Notes under the pieces: model-generated
What the model saw: only the letters and a program-made list of their open reading frames with translations
What the model was told of the DNA's origin: nothing
Databases searched by the model: none
Shown: piece by piece, positions 51,489-63,514 of the stretch
Position numbering within the stretch: the first letter of the stretch is position 1
Layout: every line of letters starts with the position of its first letter
Made by a program: the position numbers and the translations under genes
From: Salminus brasiliensis
Lineage: Eukaryota > Chordata > Actinopteri > Characiformes > Bryconidae
DNA: 64,000 nt
Assembly: GCF_030463535.1 (NCBI RefSeq)
Contig: NC_132891.1
Location: forward strand, 12,125,949-12,189,948
Direction: 5' to 3'

Positions 51489-51563
51489 GAGGAGGGACAG
51501 AGAGAGAGCTCAGCACAGCTCACATCTTCTCCTCACAGAGAACTCAACAGAAGACACACAGCC

Positions 51564-52141
51564 ATGCCTCCTACAGTCACTGCAGCTCTCATCTACTCCA
51601 AAGAGCATCTTCCACTTTCAAACAAGGTAAATATCCTAAACCAGGACATCTCATCTGTTCCAGTTCTGTATTGGTTTAGTGTGGGAATCAGGAGCAGAAG
51701 CTGATCAGTGTAATTAAACATGGATTTCTTTTCTCTCTCCAGCTGAGGAAGCCAATAGTGGAGAAGATGCGTAGAGAACGCATCAACAGCAGCATCGAGA
51801 AGCTCAAGTCTCTCCTGGGCCGAGAATTCCTAAAGCAGCAGCCTGATTCCAGACAGGAGAAAGCCGACATCCTGGAGATGACGCTTCACTTCCTGAAACA
51901 GCAGCAGCAGTAGTCCCACAACCACTCTGTCTGCTACAGCAGGTGTGTGCAGGAGGCCGTCTGCTTCCTGTCTCAGTGTGGAGTGCAGACATCATCCCAG
52001 AGAAGACTGCTAAAGCACTTCCTCACCATGCAGCCCTCCATGGAGAAGAGCACAAGTGTCCTGCAGACCAGCTCTCCAGCCTTCCACACCAGCAGCAAAG
52101 AGGACCCTCCAGCCTCTAGTGCTCTCTGGAGACCCTGGTAG
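51564..52141 (+). pseudogene. her4: her4-like copy 5, nonsense in the Gln run
   Basis: Exon 1 51564-51626, exon 2 from 51743. TAG at 51911-51913 in place of the fifth CAG gives 77 residues (bHLH only). The same 21-bp deletion as copy 4 follows, and the frame is then open to WRPW at 52141, with AVCFLSQ and KEDPPAS changes. The intronic CSL site is at 51680-51687. The bHLH carries no change at expected DNA-contact residues. Confidence 0.8.
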
Positions 52142-53613
52142 AGCCCTGTGGACTCTTTACCATTAGGAAACACACTTTAACATGTCAGTCTAAGACTGAC
52201 ATTCTCTAAGATTTCCTAAAGTTGTAGGATTTTACTCCTTCTGTCTTTATGTCTCATTCTTACTATGCAAGAAGACTTTCTCCATCCTTCATGTGTGTTT
52301 GAGAGGAGAAAGAAAGCCCATAGTGGGTTCATGTTCTCTGCAGTTTGCAGGTTGTTTGAAATCTGCTTTCAGTCAAAGAAAGCTTTTCCTCTGATCTTCT
52401 TTCTCTTACTGTGTAAGAAAATGCTTTCCGTTTAGAAAGTGAACTTTTTATTTGAACAAACTGCTGTTCGTCTCTAATCTGAACTCTGGAGTGTAAAATG
52501 TCTGTGACACTCTTTAATCCAGTGCTTTCCACTCCTATGGAGTGAGATCTAGATGAGTCTGTTGGTTTTGGACTCTGTGCAGTCTAAACATTTGTAACAC
52601 AAGTTCTTTGTGATTTTGAAAAGATAAATGCATGCGTTTGTATGTATTAGATATTATTCATGTAGCTACATTAGCTGTGTGCTCTCTGTTATGAGTTTAT
52701 GAAGACTTGAAGGCTCTCAGAACCTGAGCTGTGTTGAGTTGATCACCTTCAGTGAAGGTTACTGATGTTATATCACTGTATCTATACATGCCCTGAAAAT
52801 AAACTGTAATGAAACAATCAATACCATTTCTATGACTTATTTGATCATTTTAGACATTCTGAATATTATACTGTTTCCATTTCAGAAATTCCTTAAACCT
52901 AAAACCCCTCTGAGATGAACAAGAATATTAATCTGACTGAACACTGGAAAATAAAAACAGAAGATTGAAAAGAAAAATAACAGTTTATTTACAGTTAGGA
53001 AATGAGACTTCACAAGCAATGTGGATTACAGTCCACTGTAAATCAATACAATGAAAAGAAACATATGAAAAATATCTAGAGCACTGAAAATGAATATATT
53101 TACATGAAAAGCTGCTGCAATTATTATTTTAGTATCAGATATGATTCTATTGCTGTGCCTGTATCTAATGTGAATGATGTCTTCAATGTCCTAGCATGGG
53201 CATCAAACTGTTCGTTATAGTCAAACAGCAGAAACTGAACTACTGCCAACAGTCTAGTGTCCAGGCTAGGAAGCCTTCTGCCTGCTTCTCTATGTGTGTC
53301 CCATAGAGCAGATAAACAGCATCTTGTCTGATGCGGTCAATTCCAAGGACACTGGTCTGGTCTAATCCAGGAGAAATGCTGCACTGGTTTCCTGCACAGA
53401 GAGACAAAGAGAGGGGAAGATATTCCCACCATGGTTAGACAAAATTGGAAAGATTATAAAAACACTAGAAATTAAGAATGTGAAACAGGCAGCTGGGGTG
53501 GAGGAATGAGAAAAAACTTCCTTTTTGTTGATGACATGATGCTTCACTTCCACGCTTCATCAGGTCAGGTCAAGGGGCTCTGGTCACACAGAACAGCTAC
53601 AGCATCTGAAAAA

Positions 53614-53658
<45 letters not shown>

Positions 53659-53729
53659 AAAGACAACCATATATAATATTAATGGGTTGACAAAAGATTA
53701 ATTATTCATAATAAAATATTAATACTAAT

Positions 53730-53760
<31 letters not shown>

Positions 53761-53782
53761 GTGTAAAGTGTCCTGCAGATGA

Positions 53783-55741
53783 TCAAAACCCGGGGGGTGG
53801 TCCTCGTGGTTGGCTGGACATCAGAAGAGGCGCCTCGAGGGTCTGGCTGTCACTGGAGTCATGACACCGCCAACGCCCATCCTCATCGACAGAGACCCCC
53901 TTGAAGACGATGGACACCGTGGTTTACTGAAAAACACACAATAAAGAAATGATGAAAATGTGCAGAACTGTCACTGGACACATGTTTCTAAAAGCTCCTC
54001 GTTACTAGAAACTCTAATTACAAAAAGGCAGAAAAAGAACTGACCAGGAAAACCTCCCGAACTGAGGAGTCTGTTGTTTCGGTGCGCAGGTAGATCTTGG
54101 CCTCAGTGATGAATGTTCCGATGCACTGAATGAACAGAGGACACGGTGAAGAAACTGAAATCACAAAAGAACAAACTGCCTCCAAAAGCCTCAGCATTCA
54201 AGTGAGTCTGTGGCTTTACCTTGATGCAGGCCACAGCACGGGTGGTGGCGAAGTGCTGGGGAGGAAGCTGTAAATACAATGAAAATCATGAGCTTAACAG
54301 GAAACAGGCTGTAGAACATCTACTTACAATAACATCATCAACCTACTCCAGTGACTTACCTCTAGTGAGCGCACGTGATAGAAGTCGTTGATGAGCACCC
54401 ACCAGTGCTCCGACTCCAGACCGTTGTAGGAGGCCTTGTGCTGCAGCTTCACCTCCACCAGCTGCAGAAATCAGGAGGAAAACAGCTCATCAGTTTGAAT
54501 GATGATTTGGAGAAGATTTCCTTCAACATCACTTAAGTAATAAAGTGTGTTTGAACAGAGTAAATGTATCATAAACACAATCCAGACTGATAGCAACCTT
54601 TCTGTAGTCCGATGACCACTTGGAGTAGGAGGAAGCAAACGACCTGTTTGCTCTGTCCACCTCTCTGCAGGACTGCTACAGGGACGGTGAGAGAGAAAAG
54701 AAAAGCTTTAGACCAGACTGATAAAGTTATCAGACCACAAACACAGTTTTCATCTCAAGAAAGAGGGAAAGATTTCTGGTCTGCAGAGACATCTCCAACA
54801 GCAAAGACAAGACATGGAAATATGGTTCAAACAGAGCAGGAATATTTCTGTAACCTCCTCAATTCAATGATCCTCTTCAGTCCGTTCAAACTAAGAGAAA
54901 GATTACCTCTGGGATGAGAACACAGAAGGAGGAGGACATCTCCTGCTCCAGACGATCCATTCCTACAGAAAATGATGAATAAAGTCTTGAAATGTTTCAG
55001 TGTTAAATGTTGAAGTAATCACTGAAAGAGTTCAGAAAAGCTGATGAAGCATAAAGAGGGACTGTAGTGTAGATTCACTAAAGTCTAATGAATGAAAGCA
55101 GCTCTGACCTCCTGTTACCATGGAAACCTGTTCTCATGGTAAACAAAGCGTTAGCTTAGCATTAGGCTAAATTCAGCTAACACTACTAGTATACTAGAAT
55201 ATCAGTGTTTATGATTAATATCAGTGTTTATGATTAATATCAGTGTTTATGAGGAATTTCAGTATTTATGATTAATTTCAGTGTTTATGATTAATATCAG
55301 TGTTTATGAGGAATATCAGTGTTTATGATTAATATCAGTGTTTATGAGGAATATCAGTGTTTATGAGGAATATCAGTGTTTATGATTAATTTCAGTGTTT
55401 ATGATTAATATCAGTGTTTATGATTAATATCAGTGTTTATGATTAATATCAGTGTTTAATCAGAGCTCTATTAAAAAGGGAACTTTACCGAGTTACAGGG
55501 CGCCGCTACTCGGTCAGTAAATGAAGCGTTTAGCTAGGTTTGGTCTTTTGGTTCTGCTATCAGAACCAGTAGTTCTAGATAACTCACCATCGCAAGCGTC
55601 GGTCCGGGTCGCAGCATCCACCGTCGTCCGCTGCTGGTCCAGGATCCGCCGCCACCTAGAAAAGAGAAAATAGGAGGTGACAGCTGAAATGCCAGCAGCC
55701 CAGAGGACCACTGGCCGCAGCTGAACCCCGAGGAAAGCCAT
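53783..55741 (-). pseudogene. geneB copy 4, stop at first codon of exon 7
   Basis: Exons 55741-55588, 54962-54907, 54675-54598, 54461-54360, 54267-54220, 54125-54045 and 53926-53783. The first codon of exon 7 is TAA instead of AAA (base 53926), so the product would end at 173 residues, losing the last 47 (KTTVSIVFKG onward). It also has Thr to Ser in exon 3 and Gln to Arg in exon 6. The stop is in the last exon, so the transcript should escape decay. The (CA)n at 53618-53655 is the longest of the five. Confidence 0.78.
55203..55460. repeat. 19-bp minisatellite, geneB copy 4 (14 repeats)
   Basis: Steps from 55203 to 55450, with ATTAAT/AGGAAT variants. Confidence 0.9.
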
Positions 55742-56098
55742 TTCTGTCGGGTGCTTGTCCAGATAGTGGGAGCTCAGGAACAGCGTGTTGCTCGGTTGGG
55801 TGTCGGTAAACGACTGATCAGATTTAGAGCTTCAGTTTCGTTAAAGTTCCATAGAACTTCTGTCACCATGGAGACGAACATTCACTTCAAAACATGCTTC
55901 CGAGACAGCGACATTTGAACCGTGGAGTTTATGAGACGTCACCGTTTTTACGACACTTCTTGTGATCATCTGTTCTCATATGAGCTTAGTTTACAACAAG
56001 ATGCTGCATCCAGACTTTCAGGAATCAGAACCAGAATCAGAACACTGTCAGACTCTCACAATCATTACAGTCATGTGGGAAAGACAGCTCTCACACAC

Positions 56099-56550
56099 AA
56101 CACGATTTTATTTTTAAATTAGTCTGCTTTCTTTACTTTTAACAGTAGGAACTAATGGCTCTCTGTAGATATTGGTGGTATGACAGCGTAAAATTTGATA
56201 AATTGGCCCTGTGGCTTGTAATAACTCACAAATATCATATGAGTTCATGACTTTTATTAGACACATCTAGTACATCTGTCCCACTTTTGCTCATTTCACC
56301 TTCTGAAACCAGAATGTTAAACCAAGTCAGAGTCCAGCAAAGTCTGGTGTCCAGCAGATTCTAGCAGTTTCCCAGCTCTATACCAACTAACCCTGGTAAT
56401 GAATTGTTGAGTTGAATGCAGTGTGTTTTAAAAAAAAGTGTTTTCTTTTTAATGAAGAGTTTGTTTTCATTATGTTTATTAACACTACTCTGTAAATCAC
56501 AACTGTTTTAGCAATTAGTAAAGTCTGTTAATAAACCATAATTTTTTGTT
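56099..56550. other. Inversion junction, unique sequence
   Basis: Identity with the direct units stops in a CA run at about 56097. From about 56551 the sequence is the reverse complement of a her 3' flank. The 450 bp between are found nowhere else in the window, are AT-rich and show no gene. Confidence 0.75.
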
Positions 56551-57306
56551 CAGTCTTCTAATTAATATTATTCTTCATCTCAGAGGGGTTTTATGTTCAA
56601 AGACTTTCTAAAAAGCAAACACTTTAAAATAAGTCATAGAAATGGTATTGATTGTTTCATTACAGTTTATTTTCAGGGCATGTATAGATACAGTGATATA
56701 ACATCAGTAACCTTCACTGAAGGTGATCAACCCAACACAGCTCAGGTTCTGAGAGCCTTCAAGTCTTCATAAACTCATAACAGAGAGCACACAGCTAATG
56801 TAGCTACATGAATAATATCTAATACATACAAACGCATGCATTTATCTTTTCAAAATCACAAAGAACTTCACAGAGTCCAAAACCAACAGACTCATCTAGA
56901 TCTCACTCCATAGGAGTGGAAAGCACTGGATTAAAGAGTGTCACAGACATTTTACACTCCGGAGTTCAGATTAGAGACGAACAGCAGTTTGTTCAAATAA
57001 AAAGTTCACTTTTCAAATAGAAAGCATTTTCTTACACAGTAAGAGAAAGAAGATCAGAGGAAAAGCTTTCTTTGACTGAAAGCAGATTTCAAACAACCTG
57101 CAAACTGCAGAGAACATGAACCCACTATGGGCTTTCTTTCTCCTCTCAAACACACATGAAGGATGGAGAAAGTCTTCTTGCATAGTAAGAATGAGACATA
57201 AAGACAGAAGGAGTAAAATCCTACAACTTTAGGAAATCTTAGAGAATGTCAGTCTTAGACTGACATGTTAAAGTGTGTTTCCTAATGGTAAAGAGTCCAC
57301 AGGGCT

Positions 57307-57905
57307 CTACCAGGGTCTCCAGAGAGCACTAGAGGCTGGAGCTTCCTCTTTGCTGCTGGTGTGGAAGGCTGGAGAGATGGTCTGCAGGACACTTGTGCTC
57401 TTTTCCATGGAGGGCTGCATGGTGAGGAAGTGCTTCAGCAGTCTTCTCTGGGATGATGTCTGCACTCCACACTGAGATAGGAAGCCGACGGCCTCCTGCA
57501 CACACCTGCTGTAGCCTTCATTGGCTGCAGTGGAGCAGACAGAGTGGTTGTTGGACTGCTGCTGCTGCTGTTTCAGGAAGTGAAGCGTCATCTCCAGGAT
57601 GTCGGCTTTCTCCTGTCTGGAATCAGGCTGCTGCTTTAGGAATTCTCGGCCCAGGAGAGACTTGAGCTTCTCGATGCTGCTGTTGATGCGTTCTCTACGC
57701 ATCTTCTCCACTATTGGCTTCCTCAGCTGGAGAGAGAAAAGAAATCCTTGTTTAATTACACTGATCAGCTTCTGCTCCTGATTCCCACACTAAACCAATA
57801 CAGAACTGGAACAGATGAGATGTCCTGGTTTAGGATATTTACCTTGTTTGAAAGTGGAAGATGCTCTTTGGAGTAGATGAGAGCTGCAGTGACTGTAGGA
57901 GGCAT
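57307..57905 (-). CDS. her4: her4-like bHLH-Orange repressor, copy 6 (intact, inverted)
   Basis: Exons 57905-57843 and 57726-57307 (TAG), 160 residues with bHLH, five Gln, Orange and WRPW. SNNH after the Gln run matches copy 3. One change near the C-terminus (LQTISPAF, Ser to Ile). The intronic CSL site is at 57782-57789. AATAAA on minus is at 56666-56671. Head to head with geneB copy 5, 2.7 kb away. Confidence 0.93.
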
Positions 57906-57980
57906 GGCTGTGTGTCTTCTGTTGAGTTCTCTGTGAGGAGAAGATGTGAGCTGTGCTGAGCTCTCTCTCTCTCTCTCCTC

Positions 57981-58055
57981 TATTTATACTCCCCGATCTC
58001 CATATGAATGTGTGAGGCCTGGGTTTGCTGGATGTTCTCACAGTCTGCAGCCAAT
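57981..58055 (-). promoter_or_regulatory. her copy 6 core promoter: CCAAT, CSL, TATA
   Basis: On minus: ATTGG (58055-58051), TGTGAGAA (58042-58035), TATAAATA (57988-57981). Confidence 0.8.
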
Positions 58056-60593
58056 GGGGAAGCTCGGATGACAGTAAGGAACGGAGGGCTGCCACATGCT
58101 CAGTGACGTGTGTGTTACTCAGGAAACAATGAACCCAGCTCTGAGCAGCAGGTGGAGGGGTGTGTCAGAGAGAGAGAAGTGTGTGAGAAAGTGGTGACCT
58201 CCAGCTCAGTCACTGATATTATGGGGTTAATAGGTGAAACAGCACGTGCCGTTCATATACTGCATATTGTGGGATATTTCATAAATGGAAAACATTATTT
58301 CAAAAGTTTTAAAAATGATACATTTGTTTCAGGGTTATTAAAAATAAGACAGTGTCTTATAGAAATGTCACATTAGACTCATATCAGTTAAATTCCTTCA
58401 TATCATGTGATGTCATGTCAAGCAGTGAAGCTGGGAGCAGGAGTGTGTGTGCAGTGGAGGAATGAGACTGTTCTCTCCAGAGCTTTCCCACACTCTCCTC
58501 ATTCATTCACACACAGCTGAATAGAAGTGTGCCCCATTACAGCATATGGTCAACAAGTCACACTCAGAAGAGGAGGTGTACAAACATCAGTCCTGTTAAG
58601 AAACATCAGTGAAATATTTAATAGATACACATTTCAACATTAAAAATCTAAAAATTATTAAGATCATATTAAGCCATTTCCTCTTTTTAAAGACTCTTGA
58701 CTGAGTGGTCTCAAGTCAGTGGGACATAAGCCCTCCTCTCACATCTGTCCATCTGTGTAGACAGTGCTGGACCCCGGGGTGAGAAAGCTGTGTACAGTCA
58801 GAGCTGAAATCATCAGACAGTCCTGTTTAAAACGCTGTTCTCGTTTCTACACTCTGGATCTGATTGAAGAATCAGTTTGAAATCAGACAGTAAGATAAAC
58901 TGAGAGTCAGTCCTGCTCTCAGACAAACACTGCCTGGACTGCTCCTGCTGTCTGAACCACACGTGCTGTGTCACTAATTATTCTGTGACTGGGGGTCTGT
59001 AGACATGGGGACTTTCTCACACACTTTCCAACACACACAACATACGCACCCCTACACCTGCTCCCCAGACATGAGAAGACTGTTCAATGACCAGTACACT
59101 CATCAAGGAGCGTGACGTTCCTCTCTGCTCTTTAGTTCCTTTCTACTTCCAAACTCATTAATTGGCGGCTGACCTTATGACCTTTTGTGGAGCAAAAACA
59201 GAAGATTTGTTCACAAACAAACATAAAATAAACTATTCAGAGATTTGGACGCTGGCAGTTTGTGTAGCTGTTGACTGACTCCTGCATTCAGATCTCTGTT
59301 TATGGTGTTTAGGGCGAAAGCTCACATTTCAGTATGTGGTGTACTGATAATGAGCTGATGAACCAGGCAGGTGTGTTGGAGTGGGTGCAGGTCAGTGTAT
59401 CTTCAGGACTGGAGTAGAGAAGCATGGCCATTTAATTACACACTCTAGCATTAGAGCAGAGTTGAGAGAAGCTGGACTTGTAGGACTGAATTCCTGCACG
59501 GGAAAAACACCAAACTGTGCAGGACTCTGGCCTTCAGTTTCCAATCCCTGTGTTAGAGGGTGAACTCAGCAAAAGCAGGAGAGATTCATCGGGTGGGTCT
59601 GATAGAGATAAGATATTTGATGGGCTCTTTCATATTTCAAGAAGCAATAAGCCTATTGATCTCATTTCACCTTTTCATACCACCATCAACAGCTAATTAA
59701 AAAAACTGCTGAGGGTGGACTGCCTAATGTAGGATACTGTTTAATGTGTAACAGGCTGACTGAAGTTCTAATGGCATGTGATCAACATCACATGATGTCC
59801 ACAATGTTAAATCATACAATATGGTGGAGAAAATGTTAAACAGAAGCACTTTAGGAAAGAAGTTTAGAAATGTGAATGAATTTCTTCTGCAGGGGTGTGA
59901 GATCATGCCATGATAACAGTTACATATAGCCTCCATCCCATAAACCCCAAGTCTTGGAACAGCAAAATGACTGGTAAAATGACTGAACATGATATCACAC
60001 CTTTAGCCGTTAGTGTTTCTGAGCTTAGAAGCTTTTATTACATGAATTGAAGCCTTTCTCTTTCTTTCAGTGTCCCACATTTCAAACAGACTGTCCCACA
60101 TTAGACAATACAGACTGTCTGAGACCACCTGCCTCTAAGACCACTGATGTGTACACCTTGTGTGGATTTAGTGATTTGGCTTCATATCGTAATATATTCC
60201 AGAGGTTTCATGATATTATAAAGTCAGATTGGGAGTGTGTGTGAGAGCTGTCTTTCCCACATGACTGTAATGATTGTGAGAGTCTGACAGTGTTCTGATT
60301 CTGGTTCTGATTCCTGAAAGTCTGGATGCAGCATCTTGTTGTAAACTAAGCTCATATGAGAACAGATGATCACAAGAAGTGTCGTAAAAACGGTGACGTC
60401 TCATAAACTCCACGGTTCAAATGTCGCTGTCTCGGAAGCATGTTTTGAAGTGAATGTTCGTCTCCATGGTGACAGAAGTTCTATGGAACTTTAACGAAAC
60501 TGAAGCTCTAAATCTGATCAGTCGTTTACCGACACCCAACCGAGCAACACGCTGTTCCTGAGCTCCCACTATCTGGACAAGCACCCGACAGAA

Positions 60594-62563
60594 ATGGCTT
60601 TCCTCGGGGTTCAGCTGCGGCCAGTGGTCCTCTGGGCTGCTGGCATTTCAGCTGTCACCTCCTATTTTCTCTTTTCTAGGTGGCGGCGGATCCTGGACCA
60701 GCAGCGGACGACGGTGGATGCTGCGACCCGGACCGACGCTTGCGATGGTGAGTTATCTAGAACTACTGGTTCTGATAGCAGAACCAAAAGACCAAACCTA
60801 GCTAAACGCTTCATTTACTGACCGAGTAGCGGCGCCCTGTAACTCGGTAAAGTTCCCTTTTTAATAGAGCTCTGATTAAACACTGATATTAATCATAAAC
60901 ACTGATATTAATCATAAACACTGAAATTAATCATAAACACTGATATTAATCATAAACACTGAAATTAATCATAAACACTGATATTAATCATAAACACTGA
61001 TATTCCTCATAAACACTGATATTAATCATAAACACTGATATTAATCATAAACACTGATATTCCTCATAAACACTGATATTAATCATAAACACTGATATTC
61101 CTCATAAACACTGAAATTAATCATAAACACTGATATTAATCATAAACACTGATATTCTAGTATACTAGTAGTGTTAGCTGAATTTAGCCTAATGCTAAGC
61201 TAACGCTTTGTTTACCATGAGAACAGGTTTCCATGGTAACAGGAGGTCAGAGCTGCTTTCATTCATTAGACTTTAGTGAATCTACACTACAGTCCCTCTT
61301 TATGCTTCATCAGCTTTTCTGAACTCTTTCAGTGATTACTTCAACATTTAACACTGAAACATTTCAAGACTTTATTCATCATTTTCTGTAGGAATGGATC
61401 GTCTGGAGCAGGAGATGTCCTCCTCCTTCTGTGTTCTCATCCCAGAGGTAATCTTTCTCTTAGTTTGAACGGACTGAAGAGGATCATTGAATTGAGGAGG
61501 TTACAGAAATATTCCTGCTCTGTTTGAACCATATTTCCATGTCTTGTCTTTGCTGTTGGAGATGTCTCTGCAGACCAGAAATCTTTCCCTCTTTCTTGAG
61601 ATGAAAACTGTGTTTGTGGTCTGATAACTTTAACAGTCTGGTCTAAAGCTTTTCTTTTCTCTCTCACCGTCCCTGTAGCAGTCCTGCAGAGAGGTGGACA
61701 GAGCAAACAGGACGTTTGCTTCCTCCTACTCCAAGTGGTCATCGGACTACAGAAAGGTTGCTATCAGTCTGGATTGTGTTTATGATACATTTACTCTGTT
61801 CAAACACACTTTATTACTTAAGTGATGTTGAAGGAAATCTTCTCCAAATCATCATTCAAGCTGATGAGCTGTTTTCCTCTGCAGCTGGTGGAGGTGAAGC
61901 TGCAGCACAAGGCCTCCTACAACGGTCTGGAGTCGGAGCACTGGTGGGTGCTCATCAACGACTTCTATCACGTGCGCTCACTAGAGGTAAGTCACTGGAG
62001 TAGGTTGATGATGTTATTGTAAGTAGATGTTCTACAGCCTGTTTCCTGTTAAGCTCATGATTTTCATTGTATTTACAGCTTCCTCCCCAGCACTTCGCCA
62101 CCACCCGTGCTGTGGCCTGCATCAAGGTAAAGCCACAGACTCACTTGAATGCTGAGGCTTTTGGAGGCAGTTTGTTCTTTTGTGATTTCAGTTTCTTCAC
62201 CGTGTCCTCTGTTCATTCAGTGCATCGGAACATTCATCACTGAGGCCAAGATCTACCTGCGCACCGAAACAACAGACTCCTCAGTTCAGGAGGTTTTCCT
62301 GGTCAGTTCTTTTTCTGCCTTTTTGTAATTAGAGTTTCTAGTAACGAGGAGCTTTTAGAAACATGTGTCCAGTGACAGTTCTGCACATTTTCATCATTTC
62401 TTTATTGTGTGTTTTTCAGAAAACCACGGTGTCCATCGTCTTCAAGGGGGTCTCTGTCGATGAGGATGGCCGTTGGCGGTGTCATGACTCCAGTGACAGC
62501 CAGACCCTCGAGGCGCCTCTTCTGATGTCCAGCCAACCACGAGGACCACCCCCCGGGTTTTGA
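60594..62563 (+). CDS. geneB copy 5 (intact, 220 residues, inverted)
   Basis: Exons 60594-60747, 61392-61447, 61679-61756, 61885-61986, 62079-62126, 62221-62301, 62420-62563 (TGA); lengths 154, 56, 78, 102, 48, 81 and 144. This copy reads most easily since it is on the given strand. Same anchor-plus-body layout as copy 1, Ser in KTTVSIVF. The poly(A) signal AATAAA is at 63347-63352, so the 3' UTR is about 0.8 kb unless it is spliced (an acceptor-like CTTTTTTCAG precedes 62724). Confidence 0.82.
60877..61151. repeat. 19-bp minisatellite, geneB copy 5 (15 repeats)
   Basis: TAAACACTG (reverse of CAGTGTTTA) at 19-bp steps, the first ending at 60885 and the last at 61151. Longest of the five. Confidence 0.9.
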
Positions 62564-63514
62564 TCATCTGCAGGACAATTTTACACTATTATTATTATTA
62601 TTATTATTGTCATTACTATTAGTATTAATATTTTATTATGAATAATTAATCTTTTGTCAACCCATTAATATTATATATGGTTGTCTTTGAGTGTGTGTGT
62701 GTGTGTGTGTTTTCTTTTTTCAGATGCTGTAGCTGTTCTGTGTGACCAGAGCCCCTTGACCTGACCTGATGAAGCGTGGAAGTGAAGCATCATGTCATCA
62801 ACAAAAAGGAAGTTTTTTTCTTTCTCATTCCTCCACCCCAGCTGCCTGTTTCACATTCTTAATTTCTAGTGTTTTTATAATCTTTCCAATTTTGTCTAAC
62901 CATGGTGGGAATATCTTCCCCTCTCTTTGTCTCTCTGTGCAGGAAACCAGTGCAGCATTTCTCCTGGATTAGAGACTCCAGACCAGTGTCCTTGGAATTG
63001 ACCGCATCAGACAAGATGCTGTTTATCTGCTCTATGGGACACACATAGAGAAGCAGGCTGAAGGCTTCCTAGCCTGGACACTAGACTGTTGGCAGTAGTT
63101 CAGTTTCTGCTGTTTGACTATAACGAACAGTTTGATGCCCATGCTAGGACATTGATGACATCATCATAGCACAGCAGGCACAGCAATAGAATCATATCTG
63201 ATACTAAAATAATAATTGCAGCAGCTTTTCATGTAAATATATTCATTTTCAGTGCTCTAGATATTTTTCATATGTTTCTTTTCATTGTATTGATTTACAG
63301 TGGACTGTAATCCACATTGCTTGTGAAGTCTCATTTCCTAACTGTAAATAAACTGTTATTTTTCTTTTCAATCTTCTGTTTTTATTTTCCAGTGTTCAGT
63401 CAGATTAATATTCTTGTTCATCTCAGAGGGGTTTTAGGTTCAAGGAATTTCTGAAATGGAAACAGTATAATATTCAGAATGTCTAAAATGATCAAATAAG
63501 TCATAGAAATGGTA

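Larger units (their letters stand above)
29600..56098. repeat. Direct tandem array of her/geneB units (four units)
   Basis: Units begin with her ATGs at 29883, 37373, 44206 and 51564 (periods 7490, 6833 and 7358 bp). Most of the period difference is the 0.6-kb LINE in units 1 and 3 and the intron-1 minisatellite. Unit 4 is cut at about 56098. Coding parts and non-coding spacers are near-identical by eye, so duplication or homogenisation is recent. Confidence 0.9.

Noticed and set aside
60047-60244. 65-codon frame upstream of geneB copy 5, also present at two other units
   Set aside because: Broken in unit 1 by changes near its start; present elsewhere only because the spacers are near-identical. 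No splice or promoter signal supports it.
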